Source: Paracentrotus lividus (lineage: Eukaryota; Echinodermata; Echinoidea; Camarodonta; Echinidae). From it: a DNA stretch of 64,000 nt. Both the position numbers and the translations under genes were made by a program. Below the pieces are notes generated by a model. It was not told the DNA's origin. It worked only from the letters and a program-made list of their open reading frames with translations, and ran no database searches. This document shows, piece by piece, positions 12,343 through 23,338 of the stretch. The stretch covers positions 352,034-416,033 of the forward strand of contig CALNVZ010000041.1 of assembly GCA_940671915.1 (NCBI GenBank), given 5' to 3'. Positions within the stretch are counted from its first letter, which is position 1. Every line of letters starts with the position of its first letter.

Positions 12343-12490
12343 TTGCAACATTACTGGACTATATGAACTCCAAATACTAATTATCCCCGCGTGCAGATCT
12401 ATTTCACCTCGGCCTGCGGCCTCGGAGAAACAATCTGCACTCGGATAATTTTAGTATTTGTCGTACATATAATCCAGTATATTGCGCGAT
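12343..12490. repeat. Long imperfect hairpin, copy B
   Basis: Nearly identical to 6493-6641: arms containing ACTGGACTATATGAACTCC and its mirror, with CCTCGGCCTGCGGCCTCGG at the tip. Confidence 0.7.
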
Positions 12491-12790
12491 AGATTGTACA
12501 CTATTTACATAATATCATTGATGTCGGGTCACGTTGTGTGACATTTTAGTGAATCGCATGTGTGACATATAGCAAACTGTACAGGAAATGAAAATATTAT
12601 ACATATACAGTTAATGTACATTTGAGGGGGTTCCATGATGGCCCTCCCCCGAAGATCCCCGACTGCCGATTGCGCAAGTGCGCCAAAATTTGCATGATGG
12701 TAGTGTGCGATGTTAGCAACGAGACTGCACTGTTAAATTGTATAATAATAATGGATAGGGTGTACCGCAGAAGGAACTTTAAAGACTTAC

Positions 12791-12869
12791 TTTTGCTGTG
12801 TCAGATGAACCTCTCTCTTTTGATGCAGCTTTTGCCTGGCTTCCTTGTCATTGTCTTTTCCATGCTCTG
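12791..12869 (-). CDS. Upstream exon of DUF7869-like gene, copy B (intact frame)
   Basis: 79-nt minus-strand exon with donor GTAAGT (12790-12785) and acceptor TTTAAG before 12869; the polypyrimidine tract is weak. It reads EHGKDNDKEARQKLHQKREV, then HLTQQ, with two leftover nucleotides that complete a Lys codon with the exon starting at 4311. Charged, helix-forming residues before a Tyr-Tyr-Lys-His segment fit what I recall of DUF7869-like proteins upstream of IDGMDQ. More 5' exons must exist but I could not identify them. Confidence 0.5.
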
Positions 12870-13598
12870 CTTAAAGCTGCTGTGCATCGTGTGGGAGAAG
12901 GAAAAATTTAATTTGGATTCACAGTTAGATAATATGAAAGCCTGAATCCTATAACTGTAACAAAGAAAGTTATATTACATGGAATCTCGTTTTTAATGTC
13001 TTTATTTCACGATTATAGTATAAAAAGATAAGACGGGAGACCCGACTCAGCTTTGTGTGCCACTAGGCGTTCACATGGAAAACCAATGGGATTCTCTTGT
13101 GTGGGTGATACACACAGATCGCTACGGTCCATTCATGCGGGAAGTTCGGGGACAGGACAAACCCAGCAAAGGTCTCAAAACCGTTACAAATTTGTTTGGA
13201 TTCAAACGTTTCACTGAAATTCACCGGAAATCGTGAAAGGAATATCACAAAATCTCTCACACATGTCTTTTAGCGCAATGTGAACAACATGAGACTATAT
13301 TTAATCGGTTTTATGCCGATTTTTTTTTTTGTTACCAAAAACTATACACCAGGTTTAAGTTCAGTACATGTTCGCATTTGGAAAATCTATTTACCTGGAA
13401 TTCATGTAAAATTTGTCTTGGCTCAAAATATACTTTCTTTCATGACTTTGCATTTTTGTATGAGGTTTCACATTATATATCGGGTATATCATTACTGCAT
13501 CATAAAAAATCCCATTGACAATTTAAAATTATGCATTTGGGTTGCAGCTAAATCTGTAGAATGATAACAAGAAGTTTATTGGTGAGTTTGAGTGGCAG

Positions 13599-13730
13599 TT
13601 TAACCCTAATCAGGCTCGCATGATCAGCGGCCGAGATCTGAAGGGGGGGGGGGGCTGAGGGGCGGGAGTTGATTCAACAACCCCCCCCCCCCCCATAGGA
13701 GAGCCAAAAGCTCGGCCTGATTAGGTTTAA
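13599..13730. mobile_element. Short MITE with TIR TTAACCCTAATCAGGC, copy B
   Basis: Same hairpin element as 7758-7895, with one mismatch in the right repeat (TTAGGTTTAA) and different lengths of the internal G and C runs. It lies between the two divergent genes. Confidence 0.78.
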
Positions 13731-14119
13731 GATTGCAGAAAAGGTAGTTTCCACCAACCTGTTTTTTTACTGGTAGTCATAGAATTTTTTTTTTTTTTTT
13801 TTTGTGTACCTGCTTTCTGATTTTCCAAAATTCTGATACCAATTTCTCAAAAGTATTTTCCACTTTTGCAATTGATGTATTATTGGACATGTATGTCTGT
13901 TAACCTTAAAAAAAAGAAGTATCTTTAGGAAAGAGGGTAGTAGCTTGCAAGTCTTGTCACAAAATGAAAAACTTTAAAATATTAATCCACACAACTTGAA
14001 AAATTAAAACACAAAATCCAATTCCATCATGCTTGCATTTAGGATTAAGTTGTGTATCTTGAATATAAAAGAAAAGGTTTCTCAACAGAAGTGCCCAAGA
14101 AAGGAAGGGAGTCATCAAT

Positions 14120-14144
14120 NNNNNNNNNNNNNNNNNNNNNNNNN
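14120..14144. other. Assembly gap of 25 N
   Basis: Exactly 25 undefined bases, the same length as the gap at 31565-31589, so the length is probably a placeholder. It separates the duplicated block from the plus-strand gene and may hide that gene's 5' exons. Confidence 0.99.
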
Positions 14145-14216
14145 ATTAAGATCATTCAAACAAAACTTGCTTGTAATTTTTTAATTGATGATCAATATTA
14201 TCTGTCTTCCATATAG

Positions 14217-14389
14217 TGACAAAGATGAATTATAGACTTTTTTTAAATCACTTAGGCATGTCATTCAAGAAGTCCATCCCAAGAGAATTTTACAACTATG
14301 TGCAGGAGGCCTCACAGTCAAGGATGGGGTTGCCTAATTCGTCATCCAGACTACGTGAGTCACCTGTACGCCTGACAATCATTGAAGTG
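14217..14389 (+). CDS. Unrecognised plus-strand gene, internal exon 1
   Basis: Acceptor TTCCATATAG precedes 14217 and a consensus donor GTGAGT follows 14389. The 173-nt exon starts in phase with one upstream nucleotide and ends at a codon boundary. It reads TKMNYRLFLNHLGMSFKKSI, then PREFYNYVQEAS and LRESPVRLTIIEV. I recognise no domain. It is the first identifiable exon after the 25-N gap, so the true N-terminus is probably missing. The gene is divergent from the DUF7869-like gene, and both appear to belong to the same element (inference). Confidence 0.7.
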
Positions 14390-14887
14390 GTGAGTTAAGT
14401 GATAATGATAAAATATTATGTTAATACACTATAATATATTATAAGCTAATATATTCACATACCTAAACTTTCGCGATTATTCTTGTTTTGTTCAATTTGT
14501 GTTCACAGTTATCAAAGTCTATTTTAAGAATTTACACAGAAATAATCACAGACGAGTATATATTCGTGTGGTGTTAAATTTGCGAAAGTAACCCCCCCCC
14601 CCATGAAGTTATAGTGTATACATTATATAAGAAGTTCGCAAAATTGTTTATTATTCCCACACAGACAAAGCTTTAAAGGTCAATATAGCCATCCCACTAT
14701 CCATTTCTCACAAAAGGCTTGGGCAGATTTTAATTCTAAAGTATGGGGAAAAAGTATGAAAAGTTAGGTATGGAATAGTGTCTTCTGTTTCTCTTCAATG
14801 ATACATGTACATTATGAGTTCTTTTTACATCTGTGTCCAAAGTGATATTCAATAAAGAAAGTATTATGTGTCACATTTTTCTATTAG

Positions 14888-15053
14888 GAATCAACAATTG
14901 GAATGACTAAGGTCAGCAGGGATCTGAAAGATGGGTCATCAAACGTAGCTGTCATCTCAGGTACTATTGGAATTGCTTACAAGTGGCAGCAGCAACTAGA
15001 GAGCCAGGGCTTTAAGATTTGTGGAGAAAGCGTCATTGTTGGAGATGTCAGTG
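14888..15053 (+). CDS. Unrecognised plus-strand gene, internal exon 2
   Basis: Bounded by acceptor TTTTTCTATTAG and donor GTAAGT. It starts at a codon boundary, matching the phase of the previous exon, and ends after one base of a codon. It reads ESTIGMTKVSRDLKDGSSNV, then ISGTIGIAYKWQQQLESQGF and KICGESVIVGDVS. The alternation of short hydrophobic strands and charged turns looks like a folded domain rather than a spurious frame. Family unknown. Confidence 0.72.
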
Positions 15054-15305
15054 GTAAGTGGTTTGTTAACAACACAACTGTGATCAAGTTTTGACGTAAT
15101 AATCAGTTCTTGAATTCAAGTACTATAAATGTTGGGCCTATACACTATATAAGTAAAAGCATCTTTTCTTCTATTCACATCAATTTCCATATGTACTGAC
15201 ATAAAATGTAAATCAGGGTAAATGCTTAATAGCATGTTAATTTTTATTTGTTAAAGATACAGGGTAAACTTCACTGCCAAATTGATTATGCAACCCCTCC
15301 CCCCC

Positions 15306-15306
<1 letters not shown>

Positions 15307-15360
<54 letters not shown>
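15307..15360 (+). repeat. Poly(A) tract of 54 bases
   Basis: Uninterrupted A run directly preceded by a C run, inside an intron of the plus-strand gene, and followed by AT-rich AAATAAA-type repeats to about 15450. It may be the tail of a retroposed sequence; no flanking duplication was found. Confidence 0.95.
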
Positions 15361-15365
<5 letters not shown>

Positions 15366-15543
15366 TATATAAATAAAAAATTATAAAATGAATAAAGAAA
15401 TGAATAAATAAAAATGAATAAATAAATATGTAAATTGAAAAATAAATAAGATAAAAATAATAATTTGGTCTGCTTAATAACAGACATGATCATGTTTAGA
15501 AATTATTAATTTAATATATTTGTTTTTATTTCCCATTTAACAG

Positions 15544-15684
15544 CACGCTACATGATTACAGCAACAATGGAAGACCAAGTACATGAAATGAGGAAGCTGC
15601 TGTCAGAAACAGACGTATTTCGATGCATTCTATCAGGTTTTTCAGATGACCTAGACCGTGTCGCACTTGCAGTGAAAAACTATG
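15544..15684 (+). CDS. Unrecognised plus-strand gene, internal exon 3
   Basis: Acceptor TTTAACAG precedes 15544. The phase (two bases completing the Ser/Ala codon from exon 2) fits. The exon reads ARYMITATMEDQVHEMRKLL, then SETDVFRCILSGFSDDLDRV and ALAVKNY. The donor TATG|GTATAC is the only nearby site that preserves phase with exon 4; the alternative CGT|GTAAAT does not. The region is predicted to be helical by its heptad-like pattern (visual judgement only). Confidence 0.7.
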
Positions 15685-16383
15685 GTATACGTGTAAATCG
15701 ATATATAAGCTTCCAAGTTCTTGTCAATTGTGACATTCTTTTAACCCTAAAAATACTTCCCTTGACATTTTCCGTGGCCATTCAGCCACGCAAAAGTTTT
15801 CAAAAGCACCGCTTGTTGACTTTATACTTTCAAGTCTTGCACATCTTTTGAAACCCATTTTTTTGCGAGAATTGGACATACCGTCTCGACACAGCACGAG
15901 TTAAGAATATATCCGTCAGACCAAAAATGGTTTAAATACGTGATTTTGTGTACAAAGTCAATACAAAACAAGTTTTTTCAACTTATTCATAGGGATATGA
16001 TTATTTTTACTTTAATTGAATAAAATGAATGTATTTTAGCATTATTATGCTTCAAAATGATTTTCAATAATTTTTGCGAAAAAAACAAAGAAAAAAAAAA
16101 GGAAAAAAACAAAGAAATACATAATAATTTCATAAACCATTGAAATACATAAGAAAATAATTTTGATATCAAATGTTTTTCCTAGTACAATTGTTAGAAA
16201 TGCTATAAAGAATAATAATACACAAAATTAGCATTCTAGGAGCTTTATTTTTTCAGTTAGAGCAAAATGCAATTTCATGCGTAAATTAGCATAATTAATT
16301 CATATTAAATAAATTGAAATTATTTTGGAAATATTAACAGTGCAGTCCTATAGATTACATGGCACACTACCATTATGCAAATT

Positions 16384-16500
16384 TTTGGCACGGCCGTGTG
16401 ATTGACGGCCGAGATCTTAGAGGGGAGGTCATCATGCCCCCCCCCCCCCCCCACCCGTCTTGACAGCTACCAAAACACCCCAATCTTAATAGGGTTAAGA
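16384..16500. mobile_element. MITE-like sequence related to 7758-7895
   Basis: Carries GGCCGAGATCTTAGAGGGGAGG, abbreviated here as the shared GGCCGAGATCT motif, then a long C run, and ends in TTAATAGGGTTAAG, resembling the TTAACCCTAAT end of the 7758-7895 family. The left terminus is degenerate. Confidence 0.45.
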
Positions 16501-16840
16501 TTCTGTAATTACTGGACAGTTCACATTTTTGAACTTGTATCATAGGCAATCTTCCAGGTACCATGGCAATGAATAGTTACTGTTTGTTTCAATTACATGA
16601 TGTCGAGATAATATGATGCTAATTATATATCCCAGTACTGAAAGCAATTTGGAATCGGCTGTTCAAGGTTATAATGATTTCACAAAATCAAATGACAGCT
16701 AAGTATATTGTTTAAAACTGTAGCTTTGTCAATTTCTTCTTTTCGCAAAAACTTTCATCATATGTTTACATTTAGAAGTATACAGAAATTAATTGCATGG
16801 CTTCACTCTTTTCTCAATTCTTTTGTTATAATTTGTACAG

Positions 16841-16971
16841 GTGCTGTTCAAGACCAGGCAGAAGAGTTGAGTCGTGAAACAACAAGCTTGTCCATCGGTG
16901 CAGCAAGTGCTAGTGAATCCAGTTCCAATTCTAGCGAGTTTGATTTCTCTGAGCCAGAGTCTTTAGCTTGA
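16841..16971 (+). CDS. Unrecognised plus-strand gene, terminal exon (acidic Ser-rich tail)
   Basis: Acceptor TTTGTACAG precedes 16841; the two bases complete the split codon from exon 3 to give ...KNYGAVQDQAEELSRE. The last part is Ser- and acid-rich (GAASASESSSNSSEFDFSEP, then ESLA) and ends in TGA at 16969-16971. Together the four exons give about 202 residues in one frame with all phases compatible. The satellite array begins immediately after the stop. The acidic Ser tail may be a flexible or phosphorylatable segment (inference). Confidence 0.72.
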
Positions 16972-19010
16972 GTCCATTTATCAAATTCACTTCAGACGAT
17001 ATTGTCTGACCACTTGATTTGGACAATTATCTAGTCATCACTTCAGATGATATCGTGTGACAATGTTTGCAAAATTCACTTCAGGTGGTATTGTCTGACT
17101 GATCGCTTCGGACAATGTTGTCTATCCGCAAATTTTACTTGATATGATAGTGTCTGCCCAATTGCTTTGTACAGTGTTATTTTTTTGCAAAATTTACCTC
17201 AAGTGATATTGTCTGACTACCACTACTCGCTTCGGCTATGTTATTTGTCAGCGAAATTCACTTCAGGTGATATTGTCTGAATTGTGAATAATTGCACACA
17301 AATATTGCAAACAGATTATTGTTATTCTTTGTTATTGTTCAGAAAATATCACCTGAAAACCTAGTGCACTAAATATTTTATTGCTTTATATTTGTAAGTG
17401 TTATCTTGGAAACCACTGCACTTTGAATAATTTTATCCATTTGCCAAATTATGTTCTGAAAAACAACCTTGGTTTGGACAATTTTTTCTCTTGGTCAAAT
17501 TCTGTTCGGAAAATGTTATCTGAAAGACCACTGTGCTTCGGACAATTTTTTCTACGGTCACATTCTGTTCGGAAAATGTTATCTGAAAAACCACTGTGCT
17601 TCGGACAATTTCATACATTGGTCCAATTCTGTTTGGAAAGTGTTATCTGAAGAACCACCGTGGTTCGGACATTTTTTTCTATTGGTCAAATTCTGTTCGG
17701 AAAGTGTTAGCTGAAAAATCACTGTGCTTCGGACAATATCATATGTTGGTCAAATTCTGTTCGGAAAATGTAATCTGAAAAACGTCTGTGCCTGGACAAT
17801 TTTTTCTATTGGTCAAATTCTGTACGGAAAATGTTATCTGAAAAACCACCGTGGTTCGGACAACTTTTTCTATTGATCAAATTCTGTTTGGAAAATGTTA
17901 TCTGAAAAAACCACTGTGCTTCGGACAATGTTTTCTGATTGATCGCTTCGGACAATGTTGTCTATCCGCAAATTTTACTTCATATGATAGTGTCTGCCCA
18001 TTTGCTTTGTACAGTGTTATGTATTTGCAAAATTTACCTCAAGTGATATTGTCTGACTACCACTACTCGCTTCGGCAATGTTATTTGTCTGCGAAATTCA
18101 CTTCAGGTGATATTGTCTGAATTGTGAATAATTGCACACAAATATTACAAACAGATTATTGCTATTCTTTGTTATTGTTCAGAAAATATCACCTGAAAAC
18201 CTAATGCACTAAATATTTTATTGCTTTATATTTGTAAGTGTTATCTTGAAAACCACTGCACTTTGAATAATTTTATCCATTTGCCAAATTATGTTCTGAA
18301 AAACAACCTTGGCTCGAACAATTTTTTCTATGGTCACATTCTGTTCGGAAAATGTTATCTGAAAAACCACCGTGGTTCGGACAATTTTTTCTATTGATCA
18401 AATTCTGTTTGGAAAATGTTATCTGAAAATTCACTGTCCTTTGGACAATTTTTTCTATTGGTCAAATTCTGTTCGGAAAATGTTATCTGAAAAACCACCG
18501 TGGTTGGGACAATTTTTTCTATTGATCAAATTCTGTTTGGAAAATGTTATCTGAAAAATCACCGTGGTTCGGACAATTTTTTCTATTGATCAAATTCTGT
18601 TTGGAAAATGTTATCTGAAAAACCACTGTGCTTTGGACAATTTTTTCTATGGTCACATTCTGTTCGGAAAATTTTATCTGAAAATTCGCTGTCCTTTGGA
18701 CAATTTTTTCTATTGGTCAAATTCTGTTCGCAAAATGTTATCTGAAAAACAACCGTGGTTTGGACAATTTTATACATTGGTCAAATTCTGTTCGGAAAAT
18801 GTTATCTGAAAAACAACTGTGCTTCGGACAATTTTATACATTGGTCAAATTCTGTTTGGAAAATGTTATCTCAAAAACCACCATGTTTCGGACAATTTAT
18901 TTCTATTGGTCAAATTCTGTTCGGAAAATGTTATCTGAAAAACGTCTGTCCTTCGGACAATTTTTTCCATTGGTCAAATACATGTTCGGAATATATTGTC
19001 TAAAAAAACC
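16972..19010. repeat. Right array of ~64-bp satellite, with a duplicated variant block
   Basis: Tandem units (GGACAATTTTTTCTATTGG, TCAAATTCTGTTCGGAAAAT, GTTATCTGAAAAACCACTGT) that are the reverse complement of the array at 1-812. Inner copies near 16980-17300 are a divergent version with CACTTCAG and GATATTGTCTGA. A block starting GATCGCTTCGGACAATGTTG at 17101 recurs at 17941, an ~840-bp higher-order duplication. The array decays at about 19010. Overlapping reading frames here are repeat by-products. Confidence 0.93.
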
Positions 19011-19294
19011 AACTGCTCTCCTGGAAATTGTATTCATTTGCACATTTATATATTATTGTTCTTATTATTTATTATTGATTATTAATAAATGGTGAAGGAT
19101 ACATTATTTTGAGTGCCCAATCACTTTTATTTTTAGTACCGAGGACGTGGTATGTTTACGTTTGAAGAAAAGCTAGTCGTTAAGAGAGTGAGAAGAGTGG
19201 TAAAAGGAAATAATTGGAAAGAGTGGAAGCTGGAGACTGGTAGATATTTACATGTTTCCTACTATTAAAAACATTATTTTTTCCAATCACCTTC

Positions 19295-19332
<38 letters not shown>

Positions 19333-20165
19333 CTTTTTTAATGTGGAGGACGGGAGAAAATGATTGCACAGAGATTGAGAAAGTTGAATATAGAAAAATA
19401 TTTGAAGAATAAATGAGTAGAGTGGAGTCGGCTAAGCAATAACAAATTTCAATACTGTTTTTTTGTGTGTGTTATATATTTCTGTTCTTTTAAGGTATCT
19501 TAGTTTTGTTCCATAATTTCACATTTAGTTGAGAAGGACAAAAACAATGACATTTTGACTAAAATGAACGAAAATTTGTTCCATTTGAAAAGATATATTG
19601 TTAATTCATTTGAGTCACACGAAAGCAAAAAAAAACAAAAACAAACAAACAAACAAAACAAAACAAATTATAATGCATTGAGAGATTCAAGAAGTATCTA
19701 CCTGAATTGAACAAGATAGAAACAAACATAAAGTAAAACAATTAATGTCAAACTTCTTCACAATGTTTTACCTTTTAAAGAAAATCTTTTTAGATGAAAA
19801 ATAAGTAGGCCTAATAGTATAATTGGTAAATATTGTAACATACCAGAATCATCGTTATAAATTATATTTTACTTGAATGTCGTCAAGTCATAGATTTTGG
19901 GAAAATAATTCATCGCTTAATAATAAGTTTTTTCAAACAAGATATTGTGACTGATGAAAAACTAATGCTCATTTGTATAAGAACTGATGATTCAAAGATT
20001 TATATTCTTAACAACTTAACTTTAAAATGTAAATTATTGAACAGTCAGACTGTCAGTTTGAAATACATTCAAAATGATTTTATCAATTCAACAAACAAAG
20101 ACAGTTTATACATAATTTAGAATTATACGTATGTTGAATCAAATATATCAAATTTATTGTGTTTT
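19011..20165. other. Gene-free AT-rich stretch
   Basis: Contains a poly-T run (19298-19332) and A-rich low-complexity sequence near 19628-19670. A short frame after a possible acceptor at about 19137 is too short to call. Nothing else recognised. Confidence 0.5.
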
Positions 20166-20245
20166 ATTCTGTCTTCTCTCTCTCTCTCTCCCTCTTTCTC
20201 TCTTGTTCACTCTCACGCTCACGATACTTCTCTCTCTCTCTCTTA
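20166..20245. repeat. TC-rich microsatellite
   Basis: Interrupted TCTCTC runs at about 20174-20205 and 20228-20242. Repeated dinucleotide only. Confidence 0.85.
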
Positions 20246-21685
20246 TTAAATGTATCATTCAAAGTATATAACGATGAATTTGATGTAATGAAGTACCTCG
20301 GAATGGGGGGGGGGGTGGCTATAATACAGTGAACAATATTCCTTAGTTACAATGAAAAACTATTATTTGTTTGTACCTATTATGATTTAAAAAGAAACCC
20401 GTGTAATGGCCTTTGATTTGAGATGATTAAAAAAATTTTTTTTCCATTTTCAAGCAAATTCTACATTTCTTTTGTTTTTCAAATGATATTTCAATTGGGT
20501 AATATTTTCCCCGCCTATTTGCCATTTCGTTTCCATATGGACTTTATACAACGTAAACTCGAACAGAAAGAACTAACATACAAGGAATAAATATATTAAA
20601 TACAAATAATTGAGATTCATGCAGAACGAGTAGAAGTTGTGTTTTTGTTGTGTTTCATCCTAGCTGGCGCTGTTTGAATAAACGAATAAAGGTCTTTAAT
20701 CAGGATTAATACTCGTCATTCTCGATAGGGTTATTGTGGGATAATTTCGGTATCGTCCCTTTGGTTTGGCTTGTAGAATGTCTTTGATCTGATATTTTCC
20801 ATTTGTGGTTCTCGTAGAGTAACCGTATGAGAGAATGGTCAATTTATACTCGAACCAATTTAGTTAGTAGCAGGGTTTTAGCATTTTAAGGAAATAAACT
20901 TCCCTGATTTTCCCTGATAAATTCTCAAAATTCCCTGATAATGATTTGGCAGTATAAAACACTCGTCTGACCGACTACGTTTCGATTTTTGGGCCAATCA
21001 AAATTCTCTAACTTTTCCATGATTTGTGGCATTTTTTGAAATAAAATTTCCTAAATTTTTCCTGACTGGAAAAGAAGTAAAATAATTTCCCCCGATTTCC
21101 CTGATGGTCTGGGAACCCTGTTAATAGACAAATTCCGCAACGTCCGAAGAAGTTAATACATGAATATGCTTCTTCTGGTTAGAAAAGTGTCCCGTAGCAG
21201 CTCCTCAAGAAAATTACGTTTCGTAAATGTAGCTACCCTGATTATTACCTCTAAACTAAAATGTATTGATTAAAGTGTCATTTTGATTACCCTTAAGATT
21301 ACACAATGAAGACACGATATAATTTCTTTCTGTTTCAACGTTGAAACCCTGAAGTATTTTTGTATTTATACAAACACAAACCATTAAAGGGATACTCCCA
21401 CTGAGGACCTTTTCTCCAGAAATTGTCAGAGGTTCTACAATTCATTGAAATGATTAATGTCACATGGATATTCTATAAAATAAAATAAAATAAATCAATA
21501 AATAAATAAATGATTACGCTCGTGACATTCAACTGCAATAATGAAGCATAAATCAAAGATCAGTCAAAGAGAGACATAAAAATTAACCCAGTTGCAAGAG
21601 AATGAGAGCAACATGCTATTCTTTTTATAATTTATTCCCTTGTACATGCTTTATGCATCTAATGAATTAACTGAGACAGAGTTAG
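20246..21685. other. Gene-free stretch
   Basis: AT-rich sequence with a G run near 20306 and repeated TTCCCTGAT/TTTTCCCTGATAA words at about 20900-21110 that suggest a decayed repeat. No reading frame or RNA gene recognised. Confidence 0.45.
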
Positions 21686-21887
21686 GGTGCTATCTCACTT
21701 CGCGGAGACGTCTCTGCACAGAATAGAAAATTTCGTCTCCGCGACGGATAAAAAGTATTAAAGATGTCTCCGAGACGCCTCGGAGACGTCTCTGCGATAT
21801 CGGAGACGTCTCTAATACATTTTATCCGTCGCGGAGACGAAATTTTCTATTTTGTCGCGGAGACGTCTTCGCGAAGTGAGATACCAC
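21686..21887. mobile_element. ~200-bp foldback MITE
   Basis: Arms TATCTCACTTCGCGGAGACG and AGAATAGAAAATTTCGTCTC, then CGCGACGGATAAAA, are mirrored on the other side, ending CGCGAAGTGAGATA. The arms meet at CCGAGACGCCTCGGAGACG. GC-rich GAGACGTCTC words repeat internally. No coding capacity; no certain target duplication. Confidence 0.85.
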
Positions 21888-22234
21888 TATTTCGTAGAGA
21901 GAGAGAGAGAGAGGAAGAAGAGATAGAGAGCCATATAGAGTGAGGAGGAAGAAAAAGAGAGAAAGAAGTGAAAGAAAAGTTTATAATTACTTTCGATATA
22001 GCCATGTAAAAGGATCACTCATCTAGAATATTCTTCCGTGTGATTACTTTAAAAATTAAACCAAGGACAAGAATAATATTTTCATAATGGTTTTATCGAA
22101 AGTAATATTAAAAAGAAACACCCACTCAAGTGTTTTTCATGGTATATACTTAGTTTGCCAGTGTGAATCTCATTCTATCTGATACAATTTGCGGTGATAG
22201 CGACTTGTTTTAGAATGTATTTCTGCATCTACTC

Positions 22235-23045
22235 ATCAAACTGAAGAAGACTCGACATACCAATTAAGGGTGAGGTAAATATAATATTCTCATTTTCTTT
22301 ATTAAATCATATTGCTAATAAGGATACAAAGGTATTTTAATCGGGAAAAGGCTGCGTCGCTTTCTCTGCAGGTTGGTTTTGAGATGATTCGAAATTTTAA
22401 GTAAATTTAAAGAAAAATCATAAAAATTAAATGAAATCAAGTCATGATTTTTATTATTTTTTTGTTATTTTTTTTTATTTATTATTATTTTTTTTGGGGG
22501 GGTTGCAATTTTTATATCACAAGCTTTTGTGAATAGTGACATGCAAATAATGTCATTAAACCATTTATTTTATTTTGTATTTTACTTTATGAAATAACAA
22601 ATAAAATATCCTGCTCTAAGATTAAAAAGAATAGGGATGACTCTAAGAAGACTCGACAAACCAATTGAGATTGAGGTACATATGATGTGCTCATTTTCTT
22701 TATTTTTTTAATTAATTTCAGAAAAAAAAATGTAGTGGCATATTGTTTTCGTAATCATTAAGAGATATCAGCGTTGGTGTTTAGATGATTTGAAATGCAG
22801 AGTAAATTGGAAAAAAAAGTGCAACATCGCAAATTCCTCACATTTCGATGAAAAATAGCGAAGTTATATTCAGTTTTTAAAAGTTTTGTAATTTCTCGAT
22901 AAAACAGTTTTGTGCATGCTGTCATGGATATGCAATAAGCAAAGTGATGATGTCATTGAACCATATTTCATTTTGTATTTTACTATATGAATAACAATTA
23001 TTCCATTTATCTGCTCCAAGAAAACAGAAACATAAATGACTCCTT
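22235..23045. repeat. Two degenerate ~410-bp tandem copies
   Basis: GAAGACTCGACATACCAATT at about 22245 recurs as AAGAAGACTCGACAAACCAA at about 22645, and the block around GTATTTTACTTTATGAA near 22577 recurs near 22975. Copies differ by substitutions as well as indels, so this duplication is old. Confidence 0.7.
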
Positions 23046-23338
23046 AATCATTGCTGTAATTCATTTATATAAAAGGGATATTTTTATACACATGTATGGA
23101 AACAAAAAGAAATAAATACGATTTCACATAATGAAAAGTAAAAAAATTGGTTCAATGAAATCATCAGCTTGCTCGTTTTTTATATATGGATTATTTTTGT
23201 TTATTTGTTTATTTTTTTAATTTTTGCTTGAGGGCCGTCGCCATAGAATTGCTCACGCCATTTCTGTTGCAAAAAATGAAAACATAAAATAAAATCTCAT
23301 AACACTTGTACTAAGAATGAGAAATTCCCTCACGAATT

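Larger units (their letters stand above)
8169..13998. repeat. 5.8-kb direct duplication, copy B
   Basis: Second copy of the block at 2469-8168, joined head-to-tail within a LINE tail (…ACAACTTG|TGAAATACAGAATG…). Between 8170 and about 11900 it differs from copy A by very frequent one-base indels that destroy the reading frames of exons 3 and 2. A patch at about 9560-9845 matches poorly. From about 11900 to 13998 it is almost identical to copy A. A 25-N gap follows at 14120. Confidence 0.9.

Noticed and set aside
12622-12945. 107-codon plus-strand frame with hydrophobic stretch
   Set aside because: Antisense to the minus-strand exon 12869-12791; its copy-A counterpart is broken.
15251-15493. 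Minus-strand frame with a long Phe run
   Set aside because: Translation of the poly(A) tract at 15307-15360.
17381-19095. Long plus-strand frames of the same repetitive peptide
   Set aside because: Same satellite in the other orientation; frames in different registers are all partly open, as expected from repetition.
19137-19243. Possible exon after TTTTTAG with Arg/Lys-rich frame
   Set aside because: Short, no partner exon and outside the array; splice signals alone are insufficient.
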